64,000 bases of DNA from Dioscorea cayenensis subsp. rotundata (taxonomy: Eukaryota > Streptophyta > Magnoliopsida > Dioscoreales > Dioscoreaceae), in NCBI RefSeq assembly GCF_009730915.1, contig NC_052472.1, forward strand, positions 2,356,001 through 2,420,000. Reading direction: 5' to 3'. A program made the position numbers and the translations under genes. Shown one piece after another: positions 61,020 through 64,000 of the stretch. The notes beneath the pieces were generated by a model. The model saw only the letters and a program-made list of their open reading frames with translations, did no database searches and was not told the DNA's origin. Every line of letters starts with the position of its first letter. Position 1 is the stretch's first letter.

Positions 61020-62580
61020 TTTTATGTTTAGTTATAGTTTTCTAGGCTTGTCTTATTTTAGTCATGCAAGTATTAGTTGTATTCTTAATATATTTATTTT
61101 AATTATTAGTTTAGACTTGTGGTTTTTTAAAAAAATGCATGAAATTATTATTTGTAGTTTTGGTTGAGTTTTTTTATAAATATTTGGACGAAATTATTAT
61201 TGTAGACATGAATAAAGTATTAGTTGAAATTGTTGATATTTATTTTAATGATTATTTTAGACTTGTGGACATATAAAAAATGCATGAAATTATTATTTGT
61301 AGTTTTCATAGAATTGTTTTTTTAAATGATTGCATGAATTTATTTTTGTAGACTTGAACAAAATTATTAGTTATATTCTTGATATTTATTTTTATTATTA
61401 GTATGGACATGTGGTTTTTTAAAAAAAATACATGAAATTATTATTTCTAGTTTTTGTAGACTTGGTTTTTTTTTAATATTTGCATGAAATTATTTTTGTA
61501 GATTTGAATGAAATTATTTTTTTGTATTTATGATATTTATTTTTATTATTAGTTTAGAGTTGTGGTTTTTTTTGAAAAATGCATGAAATTATTTTTTATG
61601 GACTTGAATGAAATTATTTTTAACTCGTGGGGTTTTAAAAAGTATATGAAATTATTAGTTCTAGTTTTTGTACTTGGTTTTCTTTAATATTTGCACGAAA
61701 TTATTTTTGTAGAGTTGAATGAATTTTTTTTTGCATTTATGATTTTTATTTTTATTATTAATTTAGAGTTGTGGTTTTTTTGAAAAATATATGAAATTAT
61801 TTTTTATGGAATTGAATGAAATTATTTTTAACTTGTGGGTTTTTAAAAAGCACATGAAATTATTATCTCTAGTTTTTGTAGACTTGATTTTCTTTAATAT
61901 TTCCATGAAATTATTTTTGTAGAGTTGAATGAAATTTTATTTTTTTGTATCTTTAATATTTGTATGAAATTATTTGTTTGTATTTATGATATTTGCATGA
62001 AATTATTATGTGTAGTTTTTGTATACTTGTTTTTTTGTCTTGTAAATATTTGCATGAAATTATTTTTGCAGACTTGAATGAAATTATTTGTAGTATTCTT
62101 AGATATTTAATTTCATTATTAGTTTTAGACTTGTATATGCATTTTTTAATATTTGCATGAAATTATTGTGTAGTTTTTGTATACTTGTTTTTTTTTGTAA
62201 ATATTTGCATGAAATTATTTTTGTAGACGTGAATTTAATTATTTGTAGTATTCGTAGATATTTAGTTTCATTATTAGTTTTAGACTTGTGTATGCATTTT
62301 TTTTATATTTGCATGAAATTATTATGTGTAGTTTTTGTGGACTTATTATTATTATTATTATTTTTGTAAATATTTGCATGAAATTATTTTTGTAAACTTG
62401 AATGAAATTATTTGTAGTATTCTTAAATATTTAGTTTCATTATTAGTTTTAGACTTGTGTATGCGTTTTTTAATATTTGCATGAAATTATTATGTGTAGT
62501 TTTTGTATACTTGTGTAATATTTGTGTGAAATTATTTGTTGTAGACTTGAATGAAATTAGTTGTTGTATTCTTAGATATT
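61020..62580. repeat. Degenerate tandem repeats, about 155-170 bp per unit
   Basis: The clearest units start TGTAAATATTTGCATGAAAT at about 62041, 62196 and 62365. Each contains two forms of TTGCATGAAATTATT, one followed by TTGTAGACTTGAATG and the other by GTGTAGTTTTTGTA. Older, more diverged units extend back to about 61100. The array lies directly before the transposase ATG, so it is probably the element's 5' leader or leader intron. Confidence 0.82.
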
Positions 62581-62585
62581 ACAAT

Positions 62586-63700
62586 ATGGCTTCACGTGGT
62601 GGATGCTCTAGAGAAAAAAAGTTGTTGGATCAGCTTCCATTCCCATACCACCTACTCAAGAAAGCAATCCATTTCAAGATTTTGAGAGCCCAATGGAACA
62701 ATCGGTACCGGTTGATGTACCCTCACCCCCACAAACCGGATAAGCAACCAACTCCACAGAAATTGCCCTCAAATCTAACATTTTTAAAACTCATTTTACA
62801 AAATTGTATAATAATGATGGCATCGTAACACATGGTAAATGTAATTATTGTGGTTCCAGATTTAAACATTGTAAGGGTGGAGGATATGACACATTCAACA
62901 GACACTTGGAGAAAAAGCACCCGGACAAGCTTGGACATGCTCGATCACAGTCACAAATTAGATTCACTGTGGATGAAGGTACATGTTCTCAATCATCTCT
63001 ATTTACATTTTCGCAAGCAAAATACAGGGATAAAATTGTGGAGACAATTTCCGTCGAGCGCTTGCCGTTTATGTTCCGATGTTTGGACCGATGTTTTTTA
63101 TTAAAATTCTTTTATGGGTATTACGGCACATTGGGTTGACGACAAGTAGAATATTCAAAAGCGCGTTCTCGCTTTTAGGGTGTTCAATGAGTCTCATAGC
63201 GCCGATAATATTTACATACTTATGCGTGGAGTTATCGAAGAATTTAGTTTAATGTTTAAAATTTTTTCGATTTCTTTTGATAATGCCTCCGCTAATACGG
63301 CCTCAATTACACCTCTAGAAGATTTTTTGAGGCTTTCATGCAGTGGCAAATATTTTCATATAAGATGTGTTTGTTATGTTTTAAACTTATGTGTGCAAAG
63401 TGATTTGGAAGAGCTTAAAGAATTTGTACTCCCCGTTAGGGAGGTCGTAGCTTATATGGGAAAAAGCATGACTCTCATGAAACAATGGGCTCACTATCGT
63501 AAAGCACATAACTCGTGATCAAAAAATATGCATCCGCATGCAATTTTTACATAAACAATAACATGAGGGTCAAAAATTCTTTAAAAGATGTCAAAACAAG
63601 ATGGAACTCAACTTATTTTGACTTGAGTGCAACATTTCCCTATAGGACATTATCGACTAAGTTTGTTAATGATTCCTTGTTGGTTTTTGCTTTATACTGA
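62586..63700 (+). pseudogene. hAT transposase relic with BED zinc finger
   Basis: Starts MASRGGCSREKK at 62586, then shifts frame near 62790. The BED finger reads CNYCGSRFKHCKGGGYDTF and NRHLEKKHPDK (CX2C and HX4H). Further pieces in different frames are SDVWTDVFY (63070-63105), FRVFNESHSADNIY, IFSISFDNASANTAS (the hAT catalytic-core region), HIRCVCYVLNLCVQ and the conserved TRWNSTYFDLSA at about 63597-63632. At least three frameshifts or stops separate these parts. The C-terminal dimerisation domain is not reached. Many plant hAT proteins have this order, so the call is firm, but this copy cannot be active. Confidence 0.88.
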
Positions 63701-64000
63701 GTATAAGCTGAGTAATTATCGCTCAGTATATTGATTTGCTTGGTTTTTAACACATACTAATTTATTTTTCGTGAGTTTTATTTTCCTACTTCCCATTTAT
63801 TTTTTTATATGGTACTATTAGCGACGGGCCGCCTGATTTTGGAAGTTTAGATTAGATCCACAATTGTTTAGTGCGTTGATCACTATGAAAATTAAATGGT
63901 TGTTTTATTATAAAAATATACCTCATATTGTCTTTTAGTTCGCATTTGTTCTTGATCCAAGGCCAAGCTAGAAGGTTTTGCAAGAATATTTGGAAGCATA
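63701..64000. other. Interior of the hAT element, no readable transposase
   Basis: After the stop following the LLVFALY segment the sequence continues as AT-rich DNA with no recognisable frame up to the end of the window. Confidence 0.45.

Larger units (their letters stand above)
60358..64000 (+). mobile_element. Large hAT element, 5' part (continues past the window)
   Basis: The left terminus TAGAGGTGGGCATGAGCC is followed by 300 bp of CCCGG/CCGGG/GGCCC repeats, the usual layout of hAT ends. Then come AT-rich DNA, a tandem-repeat tract (61.0-62.58 kb) and a transposase relic from 62586. The right terminus and the target duplication are beyond the window, so the length is unknown. Confidence 0.8.

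Noticed and set aside
1..64000. CRISPR arrays, operons, phage or bacterial defence genes
   Set aside because: The repeats are microsatellites or transposon parts, and all genes are intron-bearing plant genes.

Overview
This window is plant nuclear DNA, very probably from a flowering plant. The genes have many short exons separated by AT-rich GT-AG introns. The background is AT-rich and full of microsatellites, and it carries Ty1/copia and Ty3/gypsy LTR elements, hAT- and Mutator-type MITEs and a tRNA-derived SINE. I see no prokaryotic, organellar or viral genes. The species cannot be fixed from the sequence alone.

Layout. (1) Positions 0.65-20.3 kb are a large inverted duplication of an aconitase gene. 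The right arm (plus strand, about 11.16-20.31 kb) keeps almost all exons but has lost the end of exon 3 and the following short exon, and it carries frameshifts. The left arm (minus strand, about 8.29-0.66 kb) is more decayed. Both arms share the same Ty3/gypsy insertion and the same MITE in matching introns, so those insertions predate the duplication. The spacer between the arms (8.3-11.1 kb) holds a SINE, a DNAJC17-like fragment and a MULE-type MITE. (2) 22.6-25.65 kb holds a complete seven-exon prolyl 4-hydroxylase gene on the minus strand. (3) 26-31.5 kb is accessory DNA: a truncated SINE, several MITEs, a 630-bp foldback, an acetylglutamate kinase fragment and two hAT-type non-autonomous elements with 8-bp target duplications. 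(4) 32-38.8 kb and 45-57 kb are two direct copies of one segment, DNAJC17-like J-domain/RRM gene followed by a U1 snRNP protein C gene in opposite orientation. Both DNAJC17 copies are open. U1-C is structurally complete only in the second copy, and even there one zinc ligand is altered. An aconitase remnant sits between the two genes in the second copy. (5) Between these copies lie a deleted Ty1/copia element (40.0-42.5 kb, LTRs and target duplication visible) and a second copia relic. (6) 57-64 kb is AT-rich repeat territory with a hAT-type MITE and the first 3.6 kb of a larger hAT element, whose transposase is broken by frameshifts and runs off the window.

The likely functional protein-coding genes are P4H, the two DNAJC17-like genes and possibly U1-C. 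They are unrelated housekeeping functions: ER/Golgi prolyl hydroxylation, a nuclear J-protein and U1 snRNP assembly. The window is unified by its duplication history. DNAJC17, aconitase and U1-C remnants recur together in three places, which points to one ancestral block copied, inverted and invaded by transposons. I found no convincing new enzymatic or defence system. The most notable signals are the inverted aconitase duplication, the altered U1-C zinc finger, and the hairpin-forming loci.
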